A stretch of DNA of 33,768 nt from an uncultured bacterium (GTDB taxonomy: Bacteria; Spirochaetota; Leptospiria; Turneriellales; Turneriellaceae): NCBI GenBank assembly GCA_938038265.1, contig CALHRC010000055.1, positions 1-33,768 of the forward strand, given 5' to 3'. The notes beneath the pieces are model-generated. The model made no database searches. It was not told the origin of the DNA and saw nothing but the letters and a program-made list of their open reading frames with translations. The first letter of the stretch is position 1, and each line of letters starts with the position of its first letter. Position numbers and translations under genes: made by a program. Below, piece after piece: positions 21,944 to 29,508 of this stretch.

Positions 21944-22378
21944 TTATTGTAAGGACTGCAATTCAGAGAAAATCTTGTCATGCTCTGCCATCATCTGCTG
22001 GTGCTCTTTTTTGATAGTTTCATGTTCAGCTAAGATGCGCTGGTGGTCACGTTCAATTTGGGCGCGATCTTTACCTGCAGCATGTTGTACTTCTAATTGA
22101 GCATGCTCTTGGTTCAGCTCTCTATGTCGCTGCATAACTTGTTGGTGCTGTTTTTTTATCTCGGCATAGCGCTTGAGTATTGCGGCATACTCTTTCTTAT
22201 GTGAAAGGTGAGCTAACTTTTTTTCCAGCTCTTCATGCTCGGCAGCTCTTTTTTTGTGTTCTGCTTGCATTTGCGCAAACTCAGCTTCAAGACGGGCGTG
22301 CTCGGCATTTAATTTTTCGTGAAATTTGTCGCTACAAGCCACTACCAGTAAAGTAACTAAAAAATATTTTATTTTCAT
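21944..22378 (-). CDS. Histidine-heptad coiled-coil lipoprotein, candidate metal binder
   Basis: This 144-residue protein has a signal peptide ending in the lipobox VVAC (C15). The whole mature part is a charged coiled coil. Fourteen histidines are placed almost strictly every seven residues: 20, 27, 41, 48; then 78, 85, 92, 99; then 112, 119, 126, 133, plus 57 and 60. Most are preceded by Glu or Asp (EH or DH). Each block therefore lines one face of the helix with EH pairs, a geometry suited to bind zinc or similar metals between helices. The gene follows the COG0523 GTPase gene by 31 bases on the same strand, with a good AGGAGAAG ribosome site, and should share its promoter and Zur-like operator. 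I do not recognise a named family. A periplasmic or outer-membrane zinc buffer is an inference from composition and context. Confidence 0.75.
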   Translation of the reverse strand: MKIKYFLVTLLVVACSDKFHEKLNAEHARLEAEFAQMQAEHKKRAAEHEELEKKLAHLSHKKEYAAILKRYAEIKKQHQQVMQRHRELNQEHAQLEVQHAAGKDRAQIERDHQRILAEHETIKKEHQQMMAEHDKIFSELQSLQ

Positions 22379-22409
22379 TTATACTTCTCCTATACTTTGG
22401 TTTATTCTT

Positions 22410-23627
22410 TTAAGAGGCTGTCTGTTCTGTTAGTTCATCCGCCGGAAAAGGATCAGGCCATGAGCGGATGGTTTCATCGTCAAACTGCTGTAATTCCTCA
22501 TCGGTAATGAGGCAACGATTTAGCTCATGAGTTATCCCAGCGGGGTTCATGCCACGGCCAATGATGACAATCTCTTGCCGCGCATCGCCCCACGGCTCTT
22601 GCCAGTTTTTTTCAATTGCTTTTAACGTCTCTCTGTCGGTAGGCCAGTGGTCTTTATGGATGGCTTTCCACCAATAGCCTGCCATTTCGATATTCGATAA
22701 CTTGCCTGCATGGGACCATAGCCAGGCAATTTCGGGGCGGGTTGCAATAAAAAAATAGCCTTTAGAGCGTATTACATTAGGAAAACCATTTTGCAGATAG
22801 TCATGAAATCTTTGGGGATGGAAGGGCCGCCGTGCCCGATAGACAAAACTATCAATACCATACTCTTCGGTTTCGGGAGTATGCTCACCACGCAATTCTT
22901 TAAGCCAACCGGGATTTTGTGCAGCCTCAGCAAAAGAAAATTTTTTTGTGGAGAGTACTTTTTCAAGGGGCACCCGTGCTTTTTGGGTAGCAATAATTTC
23001 TGCCGTAGGATTGAGTTTCAAAAGAATACCATAAATAGTTTTTAATTCTTCGGCAGAGACCAAATCTGTTTTATTCAGTAAAATGACATTGGCAAATTCA
23101 ATTTGATCTACCAGTAAATTGACCACATCACGTTCATCCTCATCGTTTAGTTCCATGCGGCGATCTTTCAACGAGTCATAACTGTTGTAATCAGCAAGAA
23201 AATTTACTGCATCTACGACAGTTACCATAGTGTCTAATTGGGCGATGTCGTTTAAACTTACGCCATTTTCATTTTCAAAGGTAAAGGTCTCAGCTACCGG
23301 CAAGGGTTCTGAAATACCTGTGGATTCAATGACAATATTGTCAAAACGCCCTTCTTGGGCTAAACGGGAGACCTCTACAAGTAAATCTTCACGCAGGGTA
23401 CAGCAAATACAGCCATTGGACATTTCAACCAATTTCTCTTCAGTACGCTTAAAGCCACCTTGCTCTACAATAGCAGCATCAATATTCACTTCCGACATGT
23501 CGTTGACAATGACCGCAATACGACGGCCTTCTTTATTGGCTAACAGGTGGTTTAAGAGCGTGGTTTTACCAGCGCCTAAAAAACCCGAGATAACTGTTAC
23601 CGGTAACTTGTTCTTTTGCTTTGCCAT
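22410..23627 (-). CDS. COG0523-family GTPase (CobW/ZNG1-like metallochaperone)
   Basis: This is a GTP-dependent metal chaperone of the G3E family, thought to deliver zinc to client enzymes under limitation. It has 405 residues from the chosen ATG. Walker A is GFLGAGKTT (15-23), and the metal site GCICC (C73, C75, C76) gives the CxCC motif. ESTGISEP is switch II-like and NKTD the G4 motif. The C-terminal CobW_C domain carries [10 protein letters not shown]. The frame is open from a GTG at 23654, but [20 protein letters not shown] is the normal start of the family. No Shine-Dalgarno is visible before this ATG, and a candidate promoter places the transcript start next to it. The His-rich lipoprotein follows in the same transcript. 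Confidence 0.93.
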   Translation of the reverse strand: MAKQKNKLPVTVISGFLGAGKTTLLNHLLANKEGRRIAVIVNDMSEVNIDAAIVEQGGFKRTEEKLVEMSNGCICCTLREDLLVEVSRLAQEGRFDNIVIESTGISEPLPVAETFTFENENGVSLNDIAQLDTMVTVVDAVNFLADYNSYDSLKDRRMELNDEDERDVVNLLVDQIEFANVILLNKTDLVSAEELKTIYGILLKLNPTAEIIATQKARVPLEKVLSTKKFSFAEAAQNPGWLKELRGEHTPETEEYGIDSFVYRARRPFHPQRFHDYLQNGFPNVIRSKGYFFIATRPEIAWLWSHAGKLSNIEMAGYWWKAIHKDHWPTDRETLKAIEKNWQEPWGDARQEIVIIGRGMNPAGITHELNRCLITDEELQQFDDETIRSWPDPFPADELTEQTAS

Positions 23628-23634
23628 AAGGCTA

Positions 23635-23661
23635 CAATAACCAATGCCCCTCACCTGTCAA
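23635..23661 (-). promoter_or_regulatory. Candidate promoter of the COG0523 gene
   Basis: On the minus strand TTGACA (23661-23656) is followed after 15 bases by TTATTG (23640-23635). Transcription would start near 23628, at the ATG. The Zur/Fur-like palindrome at 23669-23684 ends eight bases upstream of the -35 box. Confidence 0.35.
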
Positions 23662-23668
23662 GAATTAA

Positions 23669-23684
23669 TGATAATGATATATCA
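23669..23684. promoter_or_regulatory. Zur/Fur-like palindrome upstream of the COG0523 gene
   Basis: TGATAATGATATATCA is symmetrical at 13 of its 16 positions. It has the same TGATA-N6-TATCA layout as the site before the DUF1826 gene. ATAATGATATAT (23671-23682) is identical to 21211-21222. It is the best candidate for a zinc-responsive operator of the GTPase and lipoprotein genes. Confidence 0.55.
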
Positions 23685-23790
23685 ATAGCGAATCGCAGAA
23701 AAAGAAATCCGCCTGCCCTAACCATTAGACCCGGCGCCACGACTCAACGACCTATGGCCAGCACTTGGGGGATGGCCCTCCCTACAATTC

Positions 23791-23901
23791 TCACCCTTTA
23801 GGGAATGCCAGCGGTTTTTCTGTCTGCCGGTACTCCATCTCGAGGGCTAGCGCCTTGGGGATATCGCCAGCTTTGGGCTTACTCATATTGCGAAAGCGCA
23901 T
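23791..23901 (-). CDS. Possible small ORF, 36 codons
   Basis: From ATG 23901 the minus strand encodes MRFRNMSKPKAGDIPKALAL and further residues ending EKPLAFPKG. The composition (balanced charge, Lys/Glu/Pro/Leu) is like a real small protein and unlike the overlapping plus-strand frame. The frame is open a further 15 codons upstream to a TAG. An in-frame ATG at 23886 is an alternative start. No good ribosome site is visible. It may be a fragment of a decayed gene. I recognise no family. Confidence 0.25.
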   Translation of the reverse strand: MRFRNMSKPKAGDIPKALALEMEYRQTEKPLAFPKG

Positions 23902-24120
23902 TTTGCTATATATCGCCTTGAAATCGCCCGGCCAAATATTTCCGATCTACTGTAATTATACCGGTGGAGATGAGCATAGAGCGGTAATCAAGGGCCGGCG
24001 AATTTTTTGTAAGGGCTTACCGGTGATCGTGCGGCAATTGTATTGGCACCGTCTGCGCAGAACGGATTGTCATATTCGTGTTTGTGGATCTAGTTCTAGG
24101 CAAGTTTCATTCAGCTTTTT

Positions 24121-24151
24121 AGTGACCCCTTTGGTGGATTTGGGGGTCACT
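24121..24151 (+). other. Hairpin in the yqeK leader
   Basis: AGTGACCCC (24121-24129) and GGGGTCACT (24143-24151) are exact reverse complements with a 13-base loop, ending 11 bases before the GTG start of yqeK. T-rich sequence lies before rather than after the stem, so it is unlikely to be a terminator. It may affect translation or be a protein-binding site. Confidence 0.45.
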
Positions 24152-24162
24152 CCCCGGGTTAG

Positions 24163-24813
24163 GTGAAAAGCAGGTTGACAGAAGGTATTCATAGGCAAAT
24201 CCGCACTATCGGTATGGCGCATGCGATAGATGAAGAGGTTCGCGATTTAGCCGGGCCTGAAATGGCAGAAGTGGTGGATTACCTAAGTGCAAACCTGTCA
24301 GAATACCGCCAGCAGCATATTGGCCGGGTAATGCGCTATTCATGGCATCTGGCAACCCGCTGCTTGGCCGGTGATGCTGTCAGCCGCCGGAAAGCGGTGG
24401 TTGCTGCTCTGATACATGATATTACTAAAGAAGAGAAAAAAGAATTTCATTTCGACCTCTTTCGCCGCCATGGCATGCCCGAAGAATATTTCTCCATCCC
24501 GGCTCCGGTACTGCATTCTAAGAGTGCGCCCTTACTGGCCAAAGAAAGGTTTCACATTGACGATCCGCAGGTTGCCGAAGCAGCAGCTTACCATACTACC
24601 GGTCATCCCGATATGGGGCCGGTGGCTCGCGTAGTCTTTGCCGCGGATATGCTCGGGTCGCTACCTGAAGAAGAGGCCGATAGCCTGCTCAGTGAAGATC
24701 TGCAGGCCTTATGCCTTATGAAAGTTAAACGTTCCTTGGTGCATGTCATTGAGAAAAACGGTACCATCCACCCCGATACACTTCTGTATTACGACTATTT
24801 AGTGCGCAGATGA
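24163..24813 (+). CDS. yqeK: HD-domain hydrolase YqeK (Ap4A hydrolase type)
   Basis: This is a metal-dependent HD-domain phosphohydrolase; studied YqeK proteins split diadenosine tetraphosphate symmetrically. It has up to 216 residues. The first metal histidine is H52 (QQHIGRVMRYSWHLA), the HD pair is H85-D86 (LIHDITKE), and later ligands lie in VLHSKSAPLLAKE and YHTTGHPDMGPVARVVFAADMLG. The N-terminus from the GTG at 24163 is about 35 residues longer than usual, so the ATG at 24214 is a serious alternative. The stop overlaps the start of the LytR-like gene by four bases (ATGA). Together with rsfS this makes a three-gene operon of a conserved type. Confidence 0.9.
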   Translation: MKSRLTEGIHRQIRTIGMAHAIDEEVRDLAGPEMAEVVDYLSANLSEYRQQHIGRVMRYSWHLATRCLAGDAVSRRKAVVAALIHDITKEEKKEFHFDLFRRHGMPEEYFSIPAPVLHSKSAPLLAKERFHIDDPQVAEAAAYHTTGHPDMGPVARVVFAADMLGSLPEEEADSLLSEDLQALCLMKVKRSLVHVIEKNGTIHPDTLLYYDYLVRR

Positions 24814-25979
24814 TGTACCGTGGCCCAGTGCAGACGCCGGCAAGGTGGAAGTCGATTGTCATTTTGGTGGCTGCGCTGGCTGTCATCATCGCTCTGGCGT
24901 CCCTTATGGGGGTATTGATCTATAAATATATCAACCGTAGCCAGGTTGAAAAATATTTTGCCGACGAGCAACCTTTCGGTGTGCTGGTAACTGGCGTTTA
25001 TGAGGGCCAAAAAACCCGTAGTGTCCGTTTTTTGTCTATTGCGAGTGTCTATCCCCAGACAGGCCGTATTGGCTTTATATCTTTTTTCCCACAGACCAGA
25101 TTAGAGGAGGGCAAACCGACACTGGCTGAGGCGATCTTAACTGATGGTCACGAGAAAACGGCCAATACGCTTGCTACAGTTTTGGGGATTGAAATCCCTT
25201 TTCATTTTTCTGTTTCAGTGGATGATATGGTGCGCCTGGTAGATCTCATGGAAGGTTTACCGTTCTACCTGCAACCTTCTGATCGGTTAGCGGGCGAGGA
25301 ATTGCCGGTGGGCGAGTTTATTTTGGATGGACTGCTTACCCGTCGTCTGCTGGCCGTTCCTGAAGGTAAAAATGAGTATTCCCCCGCCTTCCAGTTATTC
25401 CGGCATTACAGTCTGCTGCTGAATTTGTGGAAACAGCGCCGTTCGAAATGGGAGTTGTTGCGTGTAGTTTTGTCGCGTGCCACCGCCGGAGTCAGTACAG
25501 ATCTCGCCATGAAAGAGATGATGTTTCTCGGTGACACACTTTTTGCTGGCAAGGGATGGTTGCCGATGCTCATGGAAATTCCGGTAAAGCGAGTAAAGGA
25601 TGATTTTGTAATCGACACTGAGGCTACAGCCCTCTATCTGAAAAATTACCGTCGGCAGCTTACCCAGAAAGATAACCCGTACCTGGAAGAAGCGCCTAAA
25701 ATGGAAGTCAAGAATGGTACGATGGTGCCAAACCTGGCCCGCGAACTGCGTGCCAGGCTGTCACGCAAGGGAATCCAGATTCTGGAGTTTGCCAATGCGG
25801 ATCGTCATGACTACCCTAACACAATTCTGCTTGATACCAACGGGAATGTATTTTATCTGGAATCAGTCAGTCGAATGCTTGGAATAGAAAAAGCCTATCA
25901 TGCGGTGAACCGTGCTCATTTCACCGATGCGATCCTTATTCTCGGAGCGGATTACAAAAAATTAAATCTGGAGAATTGA
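24810..25979 (+). CDS. LytR-family protein with C-terminal LytR_C domain
   Basis: This 389-residue membrane-anchored protein has a short cytoplasmic head with basic residues and one transmembrane helix (about residues 15-40, IVILVAALAVIIALASLMGVLI). A LytR/CpsA/Psr-like extracytoplasmic region follows (about 55-290), starting FGVLVTGVYEGQKTRSVRFL. The C-terminal domain (about 295-385) matches LytR_C: VEVKNGT-type MEVKNGTMVPNLARELRARL and FANADRHDYPNTILL. LCP proteins transfer polymers to peptidoglycan. The catalytic arginines of the classical LCP fold are hard to assign here, so activity is uncertain. It overlaps yqeK by four bases and rsfS by one base. Confidence 0.82.
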   Translation: MMYRGPVQTPARWKSIVILVAALAVIIALASLMGVLIYKYINRSQVEKYFADEQPFGVLVTGVYEGQKTRSVRFLSIASVYPQTGRIGFISFFPQTRLEEGKPTLAEAILTDGHEKTANTLATVLGIEIPFHFSVSVDDMVRLVDLMEGLPFYLQPSDRLAGEELPVGEFILDGLLTRRLLAVPEGKNEYSPAFQLFRHYSLLLNLWKQRRSKWELLRVVLSRATAGVSTDLAMKEMMFLGDTLFAGKGWLPMLMEIPVKRVKDDFVIDTEATALYLKNYRRQLTQKDNPYLEEAPKMEVKNGTMVPNLARELRARLSRKGIQILEFANADRHDYPNTILLDTNGNVFYLESVSRMLGIEKAYHAVNRAHFTDAILILGADYKKLNLEN

Positions 25980-26713
25980 TGCCAGTGCGTAAAAAGATTA
26001 CGACGAATACCCTAAAAGAAAAGCCGACAAGAGTTCCGGTAAAGCCACCGAAAGGCGCTGGCAAGATAGATAAACTGCCCAAAGCTGGCGCAGTAAAACA
26101 GGCCCCGCAAGAGCCGCCTAAAGCTGAAAAAAAATCAGCTGCCAAGACAGAAAAAAAGAAAAGCAGCGAGACAAAAAAAGCATCGCAAAAGTCCCATAGC
26201 CGAACAACCGTTACACCCCAGCGCAGCGTTCCCAAAGGCGAAAAACAACACAAAACAGCGACAGCCGGCAAGGTACGTAAATCGACGTTGAAGACAGAAA
26301 AAAAGACCATAGCAAAGAAAGATGCAGGGCTGGCTAAAACAACTAAAGGCGCGGCTAAGCTCAATGCTGAAGAGCCGGCTGCCGTTAAGCTGCTAAAACA
26401 GCTCAGGGAGACTCTCGACAGCCGCAAAGCTGAAGACATTGTGATTCTCGATCTGCGGGAAGTTTCAGGTTACCTCGATTATTTTTTGCTGGCAACTGCC
26501 CTTTCGCCGCTGCATGTCAAAAACCTGGCCAATGAAACTGCCGATCTTATGCGCTCTGCCGGATACCGGCCATTAAATAACATTTCAGCAGAAATTGAAT
26601 CTGGTTGGCAGATCCTCGATTACGGTGAAATTGTTGTGCACCTTTTTACTGCTGAAAAACGGGCGTTTTATGACCTTGAGAAACTCTGGGAAAAAGCAGG
26701 CAGAGTCCCCTAA
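25979..26713 (+). CDS. rsfS: Ribosome silencing factor RsfS with long basic N-terminal tail
   Basis: RsfS binds ribosomal protein uL14 and blocks subunit joining when nutrients are low. The conserved domain is at about residues 132-240 of 244: KAEDIVILDLREVSGYLDYF, then SPLHVKNLA, then WQILDYGEIVVHLF and YDLEKLWEKA. Before it lies an unusual stretch of about 130 residues, dominated by Lys, Ala, Thr and Pro (KKSAAKTEKKKSSETKKA and similar), resembling histone H1-like tails. Typical RsfS proteins have only about 110-130 residues in total. I place the start at the ATG 25979, overlapping the upstream stop (TGATG), rather than the TTG at 25976. The end overlaps the convergent OmpA-domain gene by four bases. 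Confidence 0.92.
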   Translation: MPVRKKITTNTLKEKPTRVPVKPPKGAGKIDKLPKAGAVKQAPQEPPKAEKKSAAKTEKKKSSETKKASQKSHSRTTVTPQRSVPKGEKQHKTATAGKVRKSTLKTEKKTIAKKDAGLAKTTKGAAKLNAEEPAAVKLLKQLRETLDSRKAEDIVILDLREVSGYLDYFLLATALSPLHVKNLANETADLMRSAGYRPLNNISAEIESGWQILDYGEIVVHLFTAEKRAFYDLEKLWEKAGRVP

Positions 26714-29466
26714 CGAATCAGAATAAATTCTACCCGACGGTTGCGGCTGCGGTTGTACCAGTTGGTATTTGGCAGCAGAGGATGTACTTCCCCCATCCCC
26801 TGAAAGGACAGACGGGTCGGTTCAATCCCTTCCTGTATTAAATGGTTCATGACGGCGCGGGCTCGGTCTTCGGATAATTTCAAGTTAAATTCTTCGGCGC
26901 CGACATTATCGGTGTGACCTTCAATTTTGATGCGGTAAGCCGGATAGCGCTGCAAGGTGCGGGCGAGTTTCGTTAGCAGAGGGTAGGTTTTCTTTTTAAT
27001 TGTCGCTTTGCCGGTATCAAATTCAATGGCGGACAGGCGAATTTTGAGACCGCGTTCAGTCTGGATAACCAGAATATCCGTTTCAAAGCGGCCTGGAGCC
27101 GTTACTGATAGATTACCGTAAGCGTCCATTGCGGTAAGCTCATACTCATACCAGGTCGCGCTTTCCACCAGGTTACCGCTATCGCTCTTGCCGTCCCAGT
27201 AGATCTTGGTGGGATAGGAGCCGATACCGGAAAATACCTTAAATGGGATACGGGATTTCTTGTCGTTTTCATCGTACTGGATCTCATAGATATTCAGCCG
27301 ATATTCTGCTAGCTCAGAGGCATCCTGTATGTCCAAACGAAAGACCTGTTCTTCGTCCATACCATCCCCATCGGGAGAAAAAACCGGCAGGTCTGACTCA
27401 ACTGCAGTTATGGGTGGAGTATTGTCAACAATGACCGGATGCACCCGCGATGTCGGGCGGTTGCCTGAATCATAGGTGGCCCGCATGGCAATATAGTAAA
27501 TTCCGTCAGCGACTAATCGGGCAGCGCCATCTCGGCCATCCCAAATAATTTCTTTCGGGATGGATTCACCCGTAACGCCATTCCATTCTACAATGAGATC
27601 GGGCTTAGGGCGATCGGGTTCGGGGTGCTTGCGCGTCACGACAATTTCCCAGTACTCCAAGCCGGATTTTTCAGGAATCACAGGTCTAATAGTCAGGGTG
27701 TCGTGGCGGCCATCCCCGTTGGGTGAAAAGCCGGTATTAGACAACTGCAGCTCCACGATATCCACCCGGCGGACCAGGGTAATGCCTGCAATCTTGATGT
27801 GGGCGCTGTTGCCTGCTGCGTCAGTGCCGGTAATTCGGAGCGTGTAAAGCCCTTCAGGCGCCTCGTTGCCGTAGTCATCATTGCCGTCCCATACAAAACG
27901 GGGTGGGGCAGCTAGACCGGTAAACGCTGTTGATTTCACCATGACGCCGCGGCTGTCTTCAATGCTAATTAGATAATTGTCATCTTTCATCCCAGTAAAT
28001 TGCAAGTCAACTTTCAGTTCATCCTGTATGCCATCGCCATTTGGCGAGAACACTTTATCTTCGACATGCACTTTCATTTTCGGTGGGGATGTATCGAGCA
28101 TGAGCGAGCCAGTTACCTGCCGCGATGGATTGCCGTGGATGTCGGTGGCCGTCATGGTATAGGAATATTCCCCATCTGGCAGAATGGATTTCGGTCGCTC
28201 TTGGCCTTCTTCTTTTGTGGCCTGCTCTATACTTATGGCGTCGCCAGTGCCATCCCAGCGGATGCGCCGCGGCACAATAAGCGCTTCGCGTCCAGTGAAG
28301 AAATGACTGAAGAAGTCTTTTATGCCGAATTTGCTTTCTACCTGCCGTCGGTCATTCTCAAAGACGCGAACGGGAATACCCGCTGAATTTCTGATTTCAA
28401 GGCGCCAGTCGCGGATTGCGCTGCGGTCGCTGACTTTGATGTCAAAGTGCACATAGTCGTTACTACCATTGGCGTCAGGTGAAAAGGCTGTGACATCGGT
28501 TTTGAGGTCAATCACAGGGCCTTCACGATCTATAGAGCCGAAGCTGCCATAGGCTGAGACAAAGTGAACCATTTCTTTTCGTTCGCGAAAAGGAGGTAAC
28601 AGTGCATAGTGCAGGGCGACATTTCCCTGCTCAAAGGGGATGTCCATGCCGCCGCCGAGGGAGACCCCTCGGTGTAGCTGGTTTTCTGATGTGTACATCC
28701 CCCCGATGCGGAAAAACAGGTACCAGTATTGCAGGCTCAACCCACCAAGTACTGGAAAGGTATCAAAGCGATTAATACCATAGGTCTCAGCGTACCAGTT
28801 GGCTTGCCATAGGCCGGAGCGGAAAAAACCACTCTGCAGGCCAACATGCAGGGCGGGGCGTGGGGCAATATCGCTGTTACCGAAGTTCAGCGACAGATTG
28901 CGCGGTTGAAAATAAAATGAAAAGTTATAGAAGCCGAAGTTTTGGATGAGCGACAGATTGCTTTGGGTATTATACAGCAGGGATGGTTCCAGGCCAAGGC
29001 CTAAAAAGCTTCCGCCATCGCCGCTGCCATAAGCGGGCTTGAGATAAAAACCAAAAGAAAGTCGATCTGTTAGGTTACGGGCATAACCAAAGGGGAGCGC
29101 AACGTAGAGATCCAGATCTCCCGGTACGCTGTCACGAATGATAAGGGGGGATATCCCCAAGACACCGAGGCTGCTGGGCAGAAAAAACATACCCTGGAAG
29201 GCAAACAGGTTGTCGGCAAAGCCAAAGTTCAACCCGCCGCCAGTGCGTTCTAAGGGACCGAGGTTGGCCGGGTTAAACGCCGCACCTTCTGCAGGTTGAA
29301 AGACAGTTGTACCAATGCCGCCCTGGCCAGCAGCGACCGGATTTATGGTTCCTTCGGCAAGGTCACGGCTGTAGGCCTGCAAGGAAAGGTGCCCCGCCGC
29401 CAAGGCCAGCGCCAGCAGTGCAGCAGTTTGGGTCAGCAGGCGTGCGGGGGTTTTTATTTCAGCCAT
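26710..29466 (-). CDS. Outer-membrane protein with FSPNGDG modules and OmpA domain
   Basis: This 918-residue protein has a signal peptide (about 1-31), then a porin-like N-terminal region (about 35-310) with FGFYLKPAYGSGDGG, FYNFSFYFQP and other aromatic alternating strands. Next are four beta-sandwich modules, each opening with an FSP(N/D) calcium-type loop at about residues 327 (AFSPDANGSND), 470 (VFSPNGDGIQD), 577 (GFSPNGDGRHD) and 694 (VFSPDGDGMDE), and containing W-D-G turns like FlgD/gliding-type Ig repeats. The C-terminal OmpA domain (about 805-918) carries IEFDTGKATI, IEGHTDNVGAEEFN and LSEDRARAV, which bind peptidoglycan. This layout is common in spirochaetes. It appears to connect an outer-membrane barrel with the cell wall. 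An inverted repeat lies directly before the start. Confidence 0.9.
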   Translation of the reverse strand: MAEIKTPARLLTQTAALLALALAAGHLSLQAYSRDLAEGTINPVAAGQGGIGTTVFQPAEGAAFNPANLGPLERTGGGLNFGFADNLFAFQGMFFLPSSLGVLGISPLIIRDSVPGDLDLYVALPFGYARNLTDRLSFGFYLKPAYGSGDGGSFLGLGLEPSLLYNTQSNLSLIQNFGFYNFSFYFQPRNLSLNFGNSDIAPRPALHVGLQSGFFRSGLWQANWYAETYGINRFDTFPVLGGLSLQYWYLFFRIGGMYTSENQLHRGVSLGGGMDIPFEQGNVALHYALLPPFRERKEMVHFVSAYGSFGSIDREGPVIDLKTDVTAFSPDANGSNDYVHFDIKVSDRSAIRDWRLEIRNSAGIPVRVFENDRRQVESKFGIKDFFSHFFTGREALIVPRRIRWDGTGDAISIEQATKEEGQERPKSILPDGEYSYTMTATDIHGNPSRQVTGSLMLDTSPPKMKVHVEDKVFSPNGDGIQDELKVDLQFTGMKDDNYLISIEDSRGVMVKSTAFTGLAAPPRFVWDGNDDYGNEAPEGLYTLRITGTDAAGNSAHIKIAGITLVRRVDIVELQLSNTGFSPNGDGRHDTLTIRPVIPEKSGLEYWEIVVTRKHPEPDRPKPDLIVEWNGVTGESIPKEIIWDGRDGAARLVADGIYYIAMRATYDSGNRPTSRVHPVIVDNTPPITAVESDLPVFSPDGDGMDEEQVFRLDIQDASELAEYRLNIYEIQYDENDKKSRIPFKVFSGIGSYPTKIYWDGKSDSGNLVESATWYEYELTAMDAYGNLSVTAPGRFETDILVIQTERGLKIRLSAIEFDTGKATIKKKTYPLLTKLARTLQRYPAYRIKIEGHTDNVGAEEFNLKLSEDRARAVMNHLIQEGIEPTRLSFQGMGEVHPLLPNTNWYNRSRNRRVEFILIR

Positions 29467-29469
29467 GGA

Positions 29470-29491
29470 TTGACAGGTGGTAAACTGTCAA
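29470..29491. repeat. Inverted repeat at the OmpA-domain gene start
   Basis: TTGACAG (29470-29476) and CTGTCAA (29485-29491) are exact reverse complements around eight bases. The element ends four bases before the ATG on the minus strand, where the ribosome site should be, and no other Shine-Dalgarno is seen there. It may be an operator or a hairpin limiting translation. Confidence 0.5.
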
Positions 29492-29508
29492 ATGTCCCGT
29501 AAACCTTT

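Larger units (their letters stand above)
23685..24162. other. Spacer between COG0523 gene and yqeK
   Basis: These 478 bases contain no certain gene. A plus-strand frame from 23765 stays open to 24166, but its product is rich in Arg, Ser and Cys with few acidic residues and looks spurious. A short minus-strand frame (23791-23901) looks more protein-like. A strong hairpin precedes yqeK. The region upstream of yqeK does not hold the nadD gene that often accompanies it. Confidence 0.5.

Noticed and set aside
23705-23735. tRNA-like stretch on the minus strand (AATGGTTAGGGCAGGCGG)
   Set aside because: It resembles a D-arm plus anticodon stem start, but no acceptor stem, anticodon loop of seven bases or T-arm can be completed around it.
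23765-24166. Open plus-strand frame of 133 codons before yqeK
   Set aside because: The product is rich in Arg, Ser, Cys and Ile with few acidic residues, has no family features and no ribosome site, and overlaps a more protein-like minus-strand frame. Its end runs into the yqeK start.
25936-26439. Long minus-strand frame opposite rsfS
   Set aside because: It mirrors the Lys/Ala-rich tail of RsfS, giving a Phe/Ser/Leu-rich product with no family features. The plus-strand gene is well supported.
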